DNA from: Branchiostoma lanceolatum
Lineage: Eukaryota; Chordata; Leptocardii; Amphioxiformes; Branchiostomatidae
DNA length: 64,000 nucleotides
Direction of reading: 5' to 3'
Assembly: GCF_035083965.1 (NCBI RefSeq)
Contig: NC_089731.1
Span: 1,478,001 to 1,542,000, forward strand
A program made the translations under genes and the position numbers. The notes beneath the pieces are model-generated. The model did not search any database. It saw only the letters and a list, made by a program, of their open reading frames with translations, and was not told where the DNA came from. Positions 45,694 through 57,749 of this stretch are shown here, piece after piece (within the stretch, counting starts at the first letter, position 1; each line of letters begins with the position of its first letter).

Positions 45694-46600
45694 TTAATGT
45701 TAGTCAGCACCAAGGACATGTCTGTCCACCTATGTGTGAATGTGAGTCAGCACCAAGGCCCTGTCTGTCCGTCTATTTGTGAATGTGAGTCAGCACCAAG
45801 GACAGGTCTGTCCGCCTATGTGTGAATGTGAGTCAGCACCAAGGACAATTCTGTTCACCTATGTGTGAATGTGAGTCAGCACCAAGGACAGGTCTGTCCG
45901 CCAATGTGTGGATGTGAGTCAGCACTAAGGACAGGTATGTCCGCCTATGTGTGAATGTGAGTCAGCACCAAGGACAGGTCTGTTCACCTATGTGTGAATG
46001 TGAGTCAGCACTAAGGGCAGGTCTGTCCGCCCATGAATGTGAGTCAGCACCAAGGACAGGTCTGTCCGCCTATGTGTGAATGTGAGTCAGCACCAAGGAC
46101 AGGTATGTCCGCCTATGTGTGAATGTGAGTCAGCACCAAGGACAGGTCTGCCCACCTATGTGTGAATGTGAGTCAGTACCAAGGACAGGTTTGTCCGCCT
46201 ATGTATGAATGTGAGTCAGTACCAAGGACAGGTTTGTCCGCCTATGTGTGAATGTGAGTCAGCACCCAGGACAGGTCTGTCCGCCTATGTGTGAATGTGA
46301 GTCAGCACCAAGGACAGGTATGTCCGCCTGTGTGTGAATGTGAGTCAGCACCAAGGACAGGCTTGTCCGCCTATGTGTGAAAGTGAGTCAGCACCCAGGA
46401 CAGGTCTGTCCGCCTATGTGTGAATGTGAGTCAGCACCAAGGACAGGTATGTCCGCCTATGTGTGAATGTGAGTCAGCAGCAAGGACAGGTCTGTCCGCC
46501 TGTGTGTGAATGTGAGTCAGTACCCAGGACAGGTATGTCCGCCTATGTGTCAACGTGAGTCAGCACATAGGACAGGTCTGTCCGCCTATGTGTGAATTTG
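45694..46600. repeat. 43-bp minisatellite, array 2
   Basis: About 21 units of the same 43-bp repeat as at 32,427-32,851, with more variation (TCAGTACC, TCAGCACT, shortened units near 46,030). Most units keep TGAGTCAGCA and a version of GGACAGGTCTGTCC. It follows the receptor B 3' end at the same distance as array 1 follows receptor A. From 46,600 to 47,465 there is the diverged copy of the receptor B upstream segment and otherwise nothing recognisable. Confidence 0.9.
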
Positions 46601-48058
46601 AATTATATGATGGCGGTGTATCATCCCTTGTAGCAAAACCTTATTACGCAGCGCAGGAAATTAGCGAGCCTCGACGCTTTGCAAGCTGGCTTTTCAACAT
46701 TACATATGAACATAAAATAGATAAATGGTTTACTGGAGAAGCATCGTGCACAACGACTTTCAACGGGTAGTTGATGGCAAATAGACCAAGTAACGTAAAT
46801 GGGATTTCCATTCAGTGGCGTACTAAGAACCAGGTCCTAAGAGGCGTATATAAAGTCCTCCACCTCCTCCACCTCTGAAGACCACGTAGCTTGTGGGGGC
46901 CCGTATTTGGGTGGCACACACAACCCAGCTCTATTTATAGTTTGAACTCAAATAAAATTGAGAGACAACTTGCCGAATTTTCAGCTAGCCCAGCCAACAT
47001 ATACACGCACAGTCACGCAAAGTCACGCTTGCTATCTCACACACCTTGGTGTAACACTCAATGAGAAAGGAAAGAGGACTTGGTGAGTGTAAATGTTCAC
47101 TATATAACTTTGACTCCCTTATGACGTAGTGGTTCTGGGGCCCACCCCAGGAGTATTCATACAATAACATTCACGTTGAGAAGTTTACTGTGCTAAAACA
47201 TTCCTAGCGTGACGAGTACAATAGCTATGCAGTGTCTTTTAGAAACAGTTTTAAAGTGATTCAGAAGCATTGCGGAAATATTGCAACTCATCTTCCTTAT
47301 TCATGGCAAAATACCAATCGTTTGACATTAACTATCAAATAAATAGAATATAATAACAAAAAATGATAAGTTATGATTTTCTACTTTATGAGCTATGTTG
47401 GTGACTATTAAAAAGGTGTGAGACAGCTAATCATCAAAACTGCATTTTTTTCTCACTTCTCACAGAAATCCTGGAAATAACATCATGGCTACGCCGTCAA
47501 GCTTTAAAGACAAGGTGAAACCGAAAGAATGGGATCTAATGGGGAAAAAGACTCTCTCGACACTGGACTTATCTTTCAGAAATATGACAAAATTGCCCGA
47601 TGAACTTTTTGAATTAACTGACCTGGAGGCCGTAGATTTGTCAAACAACCATCACGTCATTTTCTACAATGACCTGATCAAACTTACCAATCTGAAATTG
47701 TTGTGTTTAGATAAATGCAAACTTAGGTCAGTTCCTACTGTTGTGATGAAACTTCCGCAGTTAGAAACACTTATCCTAAGTAACAACAAGAAAATCACCT
47801 TGTCAAATGATATGTCCAGTCTCGTAACCCTCACCACCCTTGACGTAAAGAACTGTAAACTTAAGTCAGTTCCAGCTGTCGTAATGACACTTCCCAAGTT
47901 AGAAACGCTGATCCTTAGTGACAACTCGAACATCACACTGCCGGATGAGATGTCCAGCCCAGTTCCTCCCGGAGTGTGGACACTGACACAGTTAGAAAGG
48001 CTGAAATTTACCTCTACAGACGTTACCTGAGGAAATTGACCAGCTCAATAAAATCAAA

Positions 48059-51000
48059 CGCTTGGATCTGTCCCACTGCAAGCTGCACACACTCCCATCC
48101 GAAGTGGGGAGACTGACACAGTTAGAATGGCTGGACCTGAGCTCTAACCCACTACAGGCGTTACCCGCGGAAGTTGGCCAGCTCACTAACGTCAAACACT
48201 TGGATCTGTCCTTGTGCTGGCTGCGCACACTCCCACCTGAAGTGGGGGGACTGACACGGTTAGAATGGCTGGACCTGAGCTTTAACCCACTACAGACTAT
48301 ACCCGCGGAAGTTGGACAGCTCACTAACGTCAAACACTTGGATCTGTCTTACTGCCGACTGCGCACACTCCCACCTGAAGTGGGGAGAATGACACAGTTA
48401 GAATGGCTGAACCTGAGCTCTAACCCGCTACAGACGTTAACCGCGGAAGTTGGACAGCTCACTAACGTCAAACACTTGGATCTGTCCTTGTGCTGGCTGC
48501 GCACACTCCCACCTGAAGTGTGGAGACTGACACAGTTAGAATGGCTGGACCTGAGCTTTAACCCACTACAGACATTACCCGCGGAAGTTGGACAGCTCAC
48601 TAACGTCAAACACTTGGATCTGTACAACTGCCAGCTGCACACACTCCCGCCTGAAGTGTGGAGACTGACACAGTTAGAATGGCTGGACCTGCGCATTAAC
48701 CCACTACAGACGTTACCAGCGGAAGCTGGACAGCTCACTAACGTGAAACACTTGGATCTGTCCTTCTGCCAGCTGCGCACACTCCCACCTGAAGTGTGGG
48801 GGCTGATACAGTTAGAACGGCTGTACCTGCTCTCTAACCCACTACAGACGTTACCCGCGGAAGTTGGACAGCTCATTAACGTCAAACACTTGGATCTGTC
48901 CGACTGCAAGCAGCACACACTCCCACCTGAAGTGTGGAGACTGACACAGTTAGAATGGTTGAATCTGAGGTCTAACCCACAACAGACTATACCCGCAGAA
49001 GTTGGACAGCTCACTAACGTCAAACACTTGGATTTGTCCCACTGTCAGCTTCGCACACTCCCACCTGTAGTGTGGGGAATGTCACAATTAGAATGGCTGG
49101 ACCTGCGCGATAACCAACTACAGATCTTACCGGCGGAAGTTGGACAGCTCAGTTGCGTTATTGACCTTAACGTCGATGGAAATCCACTTATGAAACCACC
49201 AGTTGAAGTTTGCTGTCAGGGAATCGCCGCAATTAGACAATACTTCAGCGAACTTGAACGCTCAGACCAAAACGTATCCGCCCGTTTGAAAGTTGTAGTA
49301 TTAGGAGAGAAAATGGCTGGAAAAACGAGCCTGGTACAAACACTGCACAGGGGCATGCCCACACGGACACAATATGACAACCGCACACACTTTGTAGAGA
49401 TAACTCAATGGAAACCCGATTACAACCTCACGTTCGAAGTGTACGACTTTGGCGGCCATGAAGTGTACCATCTCACTCATCAGTTCTTTTTGACTCCAGA
49501 GGCATTATACTTGTTATTAGTGAACCTTCAGACATACAGCTGTAGTGAACAGAGTTACACAAAAGCCGTGGGGTTCTGGCTGGAAACACTAAATGCACGC
49601 GTGCCGGGGGCGGTGGTGTCTTTGGTTGGGAGTAAGATGGATCTTTGTCAGCCTGATGAAGTAGAAGGAAAGACACATGACATTCAGGAAAGGATCAAAC
49701 TGCAAGAAGATGCTTGGCAGAGACACTTTATTCTACGAAAGGAAAAGGAGGAAAAACATCTAATAAACAACAGACTGTCCTTTGAAAACATGCAGCTGCC
49801 ACGTTCACATTTAAAACACCCCTTGAAGCAGGGAATCCATATTACTGACGATTTTATCTGTGTGTCTGTCAAACCTAAAGATTTTGATTCAAGGAATTCG
49901 TTGGCTTCATTTCCGGCGGAACTAAAGAAATTTCTTCTAGAAACTGTTAAGGACAAAACATTATTTCCAACATTAAAAAGCGTTTTGCCGAGGACTTGGG
50001 TGGAGTTTGAGGACAGACTCCGGACTACAGTCTTTGCTCCTGATGGAGGTGACAGTTGTGATGAGACATCCTCAGTGTCCAGCGATAGTTCTATCGAACT
50101 GTCAAATGTAAGGAATAGCTCTGATCAAAAAGGGCCCACAGATGGCGCTAGAGCCAAGTCTTTGCAGAACAAACTAAAAACGACTGCACCGGAGTGGTTA
50201 ACTTTCGCTGACTGTGCACGACTTGGACAATTTGCTGGACTCTCACCAGACAGGCTGGAGCCAGTTCTGTCTTACCTGCAGCAGGTGGGAACCATCCTCA
50301 GGTACACGGACATACCGCAACTCAAGGACCTTATATTCCACGACCCTCCTGCCTTGATTGAGATCTTCAAGAATCTATTCCATCACAGTACTGCCGAACT
50401 TTTCGCAACACCCGGAATACAGAATGCTTATTATACTGGTGAACAGCTGAACAATTTTGAACTGGACCTTTACAAACGCGGACTGATCCAAAAGGAAGTG
50501 ATGACATGTTTGCTGCCACCCAACATCAATCCTGAAATTGTTACTGCACTGATGCAACGTTTCGGTCTGTGTTTTGAGATACAAGTGGAAGGCGAAACAG
50601 ACCCTTCTAAGCACACTTGCTGGTACAGAATTCCTTGGTACTTGCAAAACCAAATGCCAGGAGAGTTGAAAAGTGTTTGGTCAGAAGACGTTCCAGAAAC
50701 ACAGGAACAGCTACAGCTGATGTGTGACATCAGAGGATTCTGTCCCCGGGGACTGTTTCAGAGGTTCAGTGTTGGGATCCATCCACTTGTCAAGGACAGG
50801 ACAGACTGGAAAGATGGAGCCATGGCCTACAGACATGACTATCCCGTACTGGTGTGTTCCAAACCTGTCGCAGACGACGCTTACATCACCATGGCAACCA
50901 GGGGCAGACCTGACCAGGCAGATGAGATGTGGGGCGTGGTCCACCCACTGCTGGAGGTGCTGGTCCAGCTGCTGCAGGAGTGGCCAGGTGTGCTGTACTC

Positions 51001-51167
51001 CCTCCACGTCACCTGTGCGCACTGCATCAAGGCAGGACTGGACAACCCGCACCAGTACGACCTGAGGGACCGGACTGCAGATGACGGCCGTCACGTCAGG
51101 TGTCCCGGGGTCGACTTTGCAGCGTCAACTTCAGCAGACCTTGTGTACAGGCCAAGCAGATTTTCTG
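48059..51167 (+). CDS. Receptor C intact LRR-Roc-COR frame
   Basis: An open frame of over 1,030 codons downstream of the frameshift. It holds about 17 leucine-rich repeats in near-identical pairs, Roc and COR. The COR end is almost the same as in receptor A (NPHQYDLRDR...STSADLVYR). Part of the Roc-COR junction (RKEKEEKHLINNRLSFENMQ and beyond) differs strongly from A and B, which resemble each other there. It leaves at 51,167 in phase 1, as in A and B. There is no start codon of its own near the beginning. Confidence 0.75.
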
Positions 51168-51387
51168 GTGTGTATTGATGTCTTTGTCATCTTTTCTGTT
51201 ATGAGATATCAGCAATGTTAACGATCTCAAAATCAGTATAAAACTGACAATGTGAGCTTTATCAAAACATTTTAGGAGAATAGAAAATCCCTCAAGAACA
51301 TGGAATACTTTAATATTGCAGAGACATTCCAAGATAAAGAATCACAAGTGCCCTTTCGTCATTCATTGCTATTCTGTTTCTCTTTAG

Positions 51388-53443
51388 CAATAGACAGGCA
51401 GTACCACGAAGTAACTCATGGCCAACAGGATGTGGCCAGGCGCTCTTATTTAGAGGAAGAAGGTACGCTCATGTCGAGTCTTTGCTCTGAGGAGAGGAAA
51501 AGTTTGGTATAGATTAGTCTGTTTCCTTAATCTTGCGTAATGTTCATGCTAACCGTACCAAAAGACCATATTCACAGATCAGCTTACGCATCACATCAGA
51601 TATTTGACCTTTCAGTAGATGAGAGCGCAGACTCTGGACTTTAGCATTACAGGCATAGAATTACAGGATATACTTCTTGCGTATCTTGGTTCATTTTCAC
51701 AGCAAGTTCCCAGCGTCTAAAACGATCCCATGACCAAGCTGCGTCTGGAAACCGTCCAAAGAGGTCCAAATGTGGAAAAGATGAAGTTGCTGAAATGTCG
51801 GGAGGTGAGGTTTTTGTTTCAATCGTACGTTCAAGACGAAGCAAACGTGTATTAACTTAATAGCACACACGCCTTATCAATCGCACTTGCCGCATATGTA
51901 TTACAGGTACGACTTCAGTTGTAGGTAAGATTTCACGTATTTAAAAAAGAAACAATGATAATCAATGAATATCGAGACGTTCATTGTACATTTGTGCCCC
52001 ACTAGGCTAAGCATACAAACACATACAAGATTGCATGACCAATAAAAAAAATAGATAACGCAGGTCTGTCATGCACATACAAGTTGAGAGAACAAGTCGC
52101 CTTCTTGAAGCTGGTGACATTACAGTGATTGGATCAATGGCAGTTTCAAAGACTATACAAAGTAAAGACCTTATCCCTGTCAGGAGTCCACTATTCATTA
52201 TTGGGCAGACTTACGTAAAGACATTTCTAAATGATAATAAATAATAGTATTTTCAACTGTCATGGGGGTAAAAATTGAATATTTTCTTTGAGAACCATTG
52301 ATGTTATTTCGTGATTCTTCGCTTGCAGAACCGACGCAAACACAACATGCAAAAGGATCCCCAAAAATAAAGATAACAGGCAAACTGTTTGTCTGTTTAT
52401 TGTCACACCGACAAGATGGGTGTCTGTGTACGTTGGTGTGATTGTTTAAATTGTGCTTGCTAAATTGTCATAAAAGATTAACATTGAATTTTCACTCCCC
52501 ATTGTATGTAGTGGAAAAGACGTTCTCTATTCCATCAATAATGGATTAAAATGACAATATTCATTCTTGCGTATCTTGTTTCGCTTTCACAGCAAATTCC
52601 CATCAGCATCGCAAAAGATCACAGGAACAAAACACGTCTGGAAACCGTCCAAAGAGGTTTAACGGTGGTAAAGATAAAGATGCTGGGGCATCGGGAGGTA
52701 AGTTAAGCAAGTCGTAGCAAACGTTTATAAAACCTGAGTAGCAGGCATATCATATCAACATATGCAGTTAATATACCGCACAATGCAAATCAATAGCAAG
52801 TAAGGAAGCTATAATATCATTGTGATTTTAGAACGTCAAGTTTCCAAAACATTGATGATGAAAAATATGATACAGGTCTTTCACACAATCAAGTTGAGAA
52901 CAGATTGCCTTCTTGAAACTGGTCAGGTAATTGGATCAATGCAATGTGCCAACAACTATACAAAGTAAGGACCTTCCCCCTGCCTGCGCTTCATCAATAT
53001 GTGAGTCGTAAATAAAGACTGGTAATACTATTTTCAAACTCTTTTATATGTTAACATTGAATGTTTTCTTTGAGAAATATTGGTCGCATTTTGTGGTTCT
53101 TTGCCCACAGAACCGAAGCAAACACAACATGCAAAAGGATCTAAAATACCAAAAACAACAGGTAGACCGTACATCCTTTTTGTTCTCACACTGACGAGTT
53201 AAATGTGCATTGTAATTGTCATTTCGGATTAACATTGGCATTGCCAACTGTCTTTCTATCTTTAATATTTGTAATTGCAAAAGACTCTTCAGGCAATAAT
53301 GGCTTAGGACATGATTCACTTCTTGAATATCAATTTTACAGCAAGTTCGAAACGTCTCAAAAGACCACAGAATCAAAAGGTGTCTGCAAACCCGCCAAAG
53401 AAGTTTAAACGTGGAAAAGATGAAGTTGCCAGGACGTCGGGAG
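51388..53443 (+). CDS. Receptor C repeated basic-linker exons
   Basis: Six short phase-1/phase-1 exons. 51388-51462 encodes AIDRQYHEVTHGQQDVARRS. Three related exons (51703-51804, 52593-52697, 53342-53443) encode versions of LKR(S/P)...SGNRPKRSK or NPPKKFKRGKD. Two others (52329-52379, 53111-53161) encode EP(T/K)QTQHAKGS. The two kinds alternate, so a block of about 0.75-0.9 kb holding one of each has been duplicated in tandem. Introns within the block are also alike. The basic pairs resemble a two-part nuclear localisation signal. All frames are open. Confidence 0.6.
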
Positions 53444-53609
53444 GTTAGTTAGTTGTCATTCTGTTTGTTTGAATCGAACGCTCAATACGTACACACGCAC
53501 GAATGACGTTGTTACACCAGCCTCACCTGTATGTGCCGATGGACTTGTATTTTGAAATATGTGTAAAGAAAATGACTAGTTACACTATATTCCTCAACGT
53601 TATACGTAG

Positions 53610-53680
53610 ATGTCAGCAAGTACGTTCACTACATCAAAGAGAATGTGGCAGCCCAATAGAAGGACCTGGTGGACAGGGTG
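53610..53680 (+). pseudogene. Receptor C Death-domain exon relic
   Basis: After an acceptor at 53,608-53,609 the phase-1 frame reads DVSKYVHYIKENVAAQ and then TAG, where receptor A has DVSRYFHHIKENVTAEW. The Trp codon TGG has become TAG. Similarity continues for about six codons (KDLVDR) and then ends. The Death fold is lost. Confidence 0.8.
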
Positions 53681-53769
53681 AGTAGTGCAGATGTCACCAT
53701 GTGTTCATCACTATTACAGCATTTTAGCTAAATCAGGCAATATAATTGATACCTTAATACCACTTTCAG

Positions 53770-54519
53770 ATGAGTTTGTACTTTTGAAGTGGCTACTAAC
53801 AGAAGTGAGAGTAAAAGACGACGCGTTTGAGGACAACTACAGCAGACTAGCGTCTCACGTGTCAGAGTTGGGTCTGACTTTCCGGGCTGAGGTACCAGGA
53901 GACGGAAACTGCATGTTTCACGCCGTGTCCGACCAAATTCTCCACACCGAGGGGAGGCACATAACCCATCTACAGCTACGTGAACAGGCAGTCGGCCATT
54001 TGAGAAGAAATCCACGCAATGTGAGTAAAGAAATAATGCTACATGTTTTTGATGGCTAAAGCAAAGCAATGCGCATTAAACCTCGCAATTCTCTAATGGT
54101 TTTGGGGTGTGAAATATTTACAAACTGTGTTCTGTTTTATTGGCAATGTAAGTAAATATGTGTGTAAACAGACTCCCATCTTTCTTAATTTGTTTTGGGT
54201 TATGATTGACGAAATAACGTTACACTGATATACCTTTTTCTCCGTCCAAATCAGGCTCGTGGCGACCATCTTAGTGACTTCATTTCCAATCAAACATGGG
54301 AGGAGTACCTGGAGACCATGTCACGTGACGGGACGTGGGGAGACCATGTCGTCCTGCAGGCCATGGCGGACATGTTGGCTCGTGACGTCATCATCGTGTC
54401 CAGTGTAGAAGCGGACAACTACGTCACAATCCTTCATCCCCAGTCAGGGTTTCCACCAAGGGCTGCACGTCCTCTGTTGCTGGGGCACTATGCGGAGAAC
54501 CACTATGCAAGTCTGGATG
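53770..54519 (+). CDS. Receptor C OTU deubiquitinase module
   Basis: Exons 53770-54020 and 54255-54519 have the same lengths and phases as the OTU modules of receptor A. The motif is GDGNCMFHAVSDQ and the His end GHYAENHYASL. No stop or frameshift is seen. The second exon differs from the A copies by few bases. Confidence 0.85.
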
Positions 54520-54879
54520 GTAAGTACCTTACCTCATCTTTTGCGGAGCAATTTGCTTCAGACCAACAGATATTGCTTCAATTTGTTTGCACCCAACAAT
54601 AGAGATGCTGGGTGCAAATCACATCAGATTCTGTCTATTGCTACTCGGTATATCAACTATTGCTATGAAATGGAAAGGATGCATTCAGTGACAGTATGCG
54701 AGGGACAACAATGACGGTATGAACAAATTGCATGATATTCACTGCGCGTAACGATAAAAAGGAAACATGAATAGGCAAAAACTAAGAGCACCCCAATAAA
54801 CAAAATTGATTTAGATTCATCCTATGAATAAGGAAACTTAAAGTACCCATTTTTTTGTTCTTTTAAATCTCTTATCCAG

Positions 54880-56064
54880 AGAAACCATCGGAAGGCAAAC
54901 CTGTCGTGCTGCTAATCATTGACGAATTCGGAACTTCCAAGGGCGGCATTTCCACCATCAACGGTCAGCTGATGGACATACTGACTCATGATGATGAAGG
55001 ACACCCAACTTCAGCAAGAGCAAAGGTTGTTTGTACTGTGCTACATGCTACAGACAAAGAAAAACGTGAAGCACAGAGTCAGGGCATTGAATTGCTCGTA
55101 CCCAATACTCTAGAAGGACCAAACCCGTTATCCAAACCTGCCGTCGGACATAAACGTCATCGTTGGGCATGCTGACGTCACCAGCACAGCTGCGAGAAAT
55201 ATCAAGAAAGATCGCCTTCCATCCGCCAAGTTCATCCTCTACAATCACGTCATGCCGGAAGACACGGAGCATCACAAGAGCGATGACAGAGTGATGAGCA
55301 TCGGAGATAAGATGGAAGCTATCCGCGAAGACACGGAGGAGGCCGACGTGGTGTTCTCCGTTGGGCCAACAATGCACGATTACTACAAAACCCAGATCAG
55401 ACTCTCAAAGCCACACCATCTGTTTCTGCCCAAGCCTTCTGACATCTTCAGTCGAATGAACGTGACTTATGTCGAGGCAGAGACCAAAACGGTGCTGACA
55501 GTCGGTAGGGTCAGGGGCGTACAGAAGTTGAAAGGCTACGATCTATTGGTGAAGGCCATGGGCAAGGTGCTGGACAGATTCCCAAAGGCAAGGTTGCGAA
55601 TCCGCGGCGTCAGCGCTGAAGATTTCCCAGAAAGTAAGGAAATCATCCAAGCCAACATTGCGAAGGGTACATTCCACTTCACTCCCCTGAAGTACGGCAC
55701 ACAGTACCAGCTGAGCGGAGACTTCAGAGAAGCTCACCTGGTCCTGATGCCGTCACGCGCAGAGCCGTTCGGACTGGTCGGTCTCGAGGCTATCGCTGCC
55801 GGCGTGCCGGTCCTCGTGTCCAGCAACTCCGGACTGGCAGAGTTCCTGAGAAGCAGAGGACCGGAATTTGAACGCCTGATAATTGACATTGAGGGCACAG
55901 ATGATGTCGTTGCAAAAAGACTAGCGAAGCGTATCATCAAGGTCCTGAAGGGCGGCCCCGCGGAGTTCGAGGCCGCAAAACGGCTGAAAGACAAACTGCT
56001 GGCATCAAAATACTGGGAAGAGTCGCACAAGAAGTTCCTGGAAGAGTGTGGCATTCCGCAGTGA
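54880..56064 (+). pseudogene. Receptor C GT4-type glycosyltransferase exon with frameshift
   Basis: The exon starts in phase 1 after an acceptor at 54,878-54,879 and encodes EFGTSKGGISTINGQL, as in receptor B. Near 55,125 about 38 nt present in B are missing and the frame ends at 55,175. The other frame picks up at YPNLPSDINVIVGHADVT (about 55,129) and stays open to 56,064, with VGRVRGVQKLKGYDL and AEPFGLVGLEAIAAGVPVL (EX7E motif). The missing segment lies in the N-terminal Rossmann half. Confidence 0.8.
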
Positions 56065-56429
56065 CAAAGTTTTCGATACTGCAGTACTTTGTGTGTTGAC
56101 TTCAGTTAGATCATTTCTGTTCCCGAATGAAATATACATGAAAATCTACCCGGAAAAGGTCGAATTTGAAGCACATTCTAGATTATATCACAACATACTT
56201 GGACAGATCGAAGGAATCGTAAAGTGCCTACAGACATGCGTTGAAGAGGAAACGCCCAGGAAATTGTACACAACGGTGTACAGAACAATATCGTAAAGTG
56301 ACCCTTTGAGCCTGCAGTTCCTGTCTGCTCTGCTGCTGTGTTTCTACATGTTATACATGTGATACATTATACATGTTATACATGCATATATACATTTGAC
56401 ATTGCTGTGATTAAAAAAAACTGTTTGAA

Positions 56430-57740
56430 CTGAAAATCTCCCGGATCATTACTTACTCAATATCTTGTTCCATTTAGCTGACAGTCCGTAGTACTTGTAC
56501 ACAATTTCAACCGTAGTCAGGTCACTTATATAGATTATTGAAAAGGGATGTGAAAATCCCCATATATTTAAAACGGTAGCAAGCATGCAACTCAAGTTCG
56601 TGTGTAGAAACGTTACTGTGCTGTTCGTTATCTCTACATCAAGTAATGGCAGACGCAGGTCACAGGTGGACATGCTGCAGCTGTAGTTAAAGTAAACTCA
56701 GTGTGTTTACAATAACCACCTGCCTAAGAAGCAACAGTACCTACTGAGTATCCTTAGAATTCATGAAAGTGTAGTATACACTTACCAGCGTCTTGTACCT
56801 CAAGGACCCTCAAGAAGTAGGAAGTGACTAGTATGACAAAGACAAGTCAAGCTCGCCGCCATTTTTCAAACGATGACCCTGCTTGACCCCGTGGTGACTC
56901 CTGATTATCCAAATATTTCATTCATAATTTCAATTGTCCGATACAGGACAACGATTGGCCCTTCGGTGATACGGGCTTATTGCAGGCTTGTCCAAACAAC
57001 TTTGCATGCCCTAACTATGTTCAAGTACAGGAATTAAAAACACAACACAAAATGACTTTGATAGCAAGCAAGATATCTATTCAGGGAATGCGTAACATTG
57101 TTGATATTTGAAGCTGTTTACAATGATCATCACCGGACATCCAAGTAAGTGTCTAACGCTATGCTGTCTTACTGAAAGCTAAGCACGAATAAAGATATCA
57201 TACTTTAAGTAAAGGAACAAGCTGTGACTGCTAATTCACAACACATTGCCTAGCTCTTTGGTATATGACGTATATGAAGTTTGCTGCTACTGAAAGAATG
57301 TTTACTTACTATAACTGTCATTCTACGCTCAAATGTGAATGAGAGGCTTATGTAAAATGCAGACTTGTTTCTCAATAAAACATCTGTTTACACGATAGAA
57401 AACTAAGCACGGGCATCACCATCAGGAGTACAGAAAGTTGTAAAATGATTATAGGTCAAGATTGCCTTCACATGCTTAACAATGACACCATATTCTAAAA
57501 GATTACAAAGAAGTTAGCAGAACAAAGCAGGCAGATTAAGAAAGTTTCTTCTAGCATATCGTATCTTACTCTATACCAAAATGCGTTGTTCAACTCTACT
57601 CAGTATTTTCCTCCATGAAAATGGAGACATAATACTGGTTTCGTAACATGACTAACTTAACCTTCTCCCTACTGCCTAACGCTGTAACAAATAGCGAATT
57701 GGGTGCCAGACGGTTACTTCAGTGTGCTAGTGGTTAAGAA
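56430..57740. other. Intergenic stretch, nothing recognised
   Basis: No open frame with family resemblance, splice pattern or repeat array is seen between the end of receptor C and the lectin gene. Confidence 0.5.
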
Positions 57741-57749
57741 TGTTTCTGT

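Larger units (their letters stand above)
47485..56064 (+). pseudogene. Receptor C: LRR-Roc-COR-OTU-GT gene with disruptions
   Basis: Readable exons: 47485-51167 (frameshift near 48,010), 51388-51462, 51703-51804, 52329-52379 (GC donor), 52593-52697, 53111-53161, 53342-53443, a Death-exon relic at 53610-53680, 53770-54020, 54255-54519 and 54880-56064 (frameshift near 55,125). The first exon had about 24 leucine-rich repeats, then Roc (GEKMAGKTS, DFGGHE, SKMD) and COR; compared with a typical repeat it lacks 8 nt, so the frame stops at 48,030. There is no ZU5-UPA. No leader exon or shared promoter block is seen upstream. Either it is a decaying copy, or one allele or the assembly has errors. 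The long intact stretches (48,062-51,167; 53,770-54,519; 55,140-56,064) suggest the damage is recent. A possible polyadenylation signal ATTAAA lies near 56,412. Confidence 0.65.

Noticed and set aside
48349-49023. Minus-strand Cys/Ser-rich open frames over the LRR regions
   Set aside because: They follow the LRR repeat period and are antisense shadows; the same happens at 20,475-22,370.
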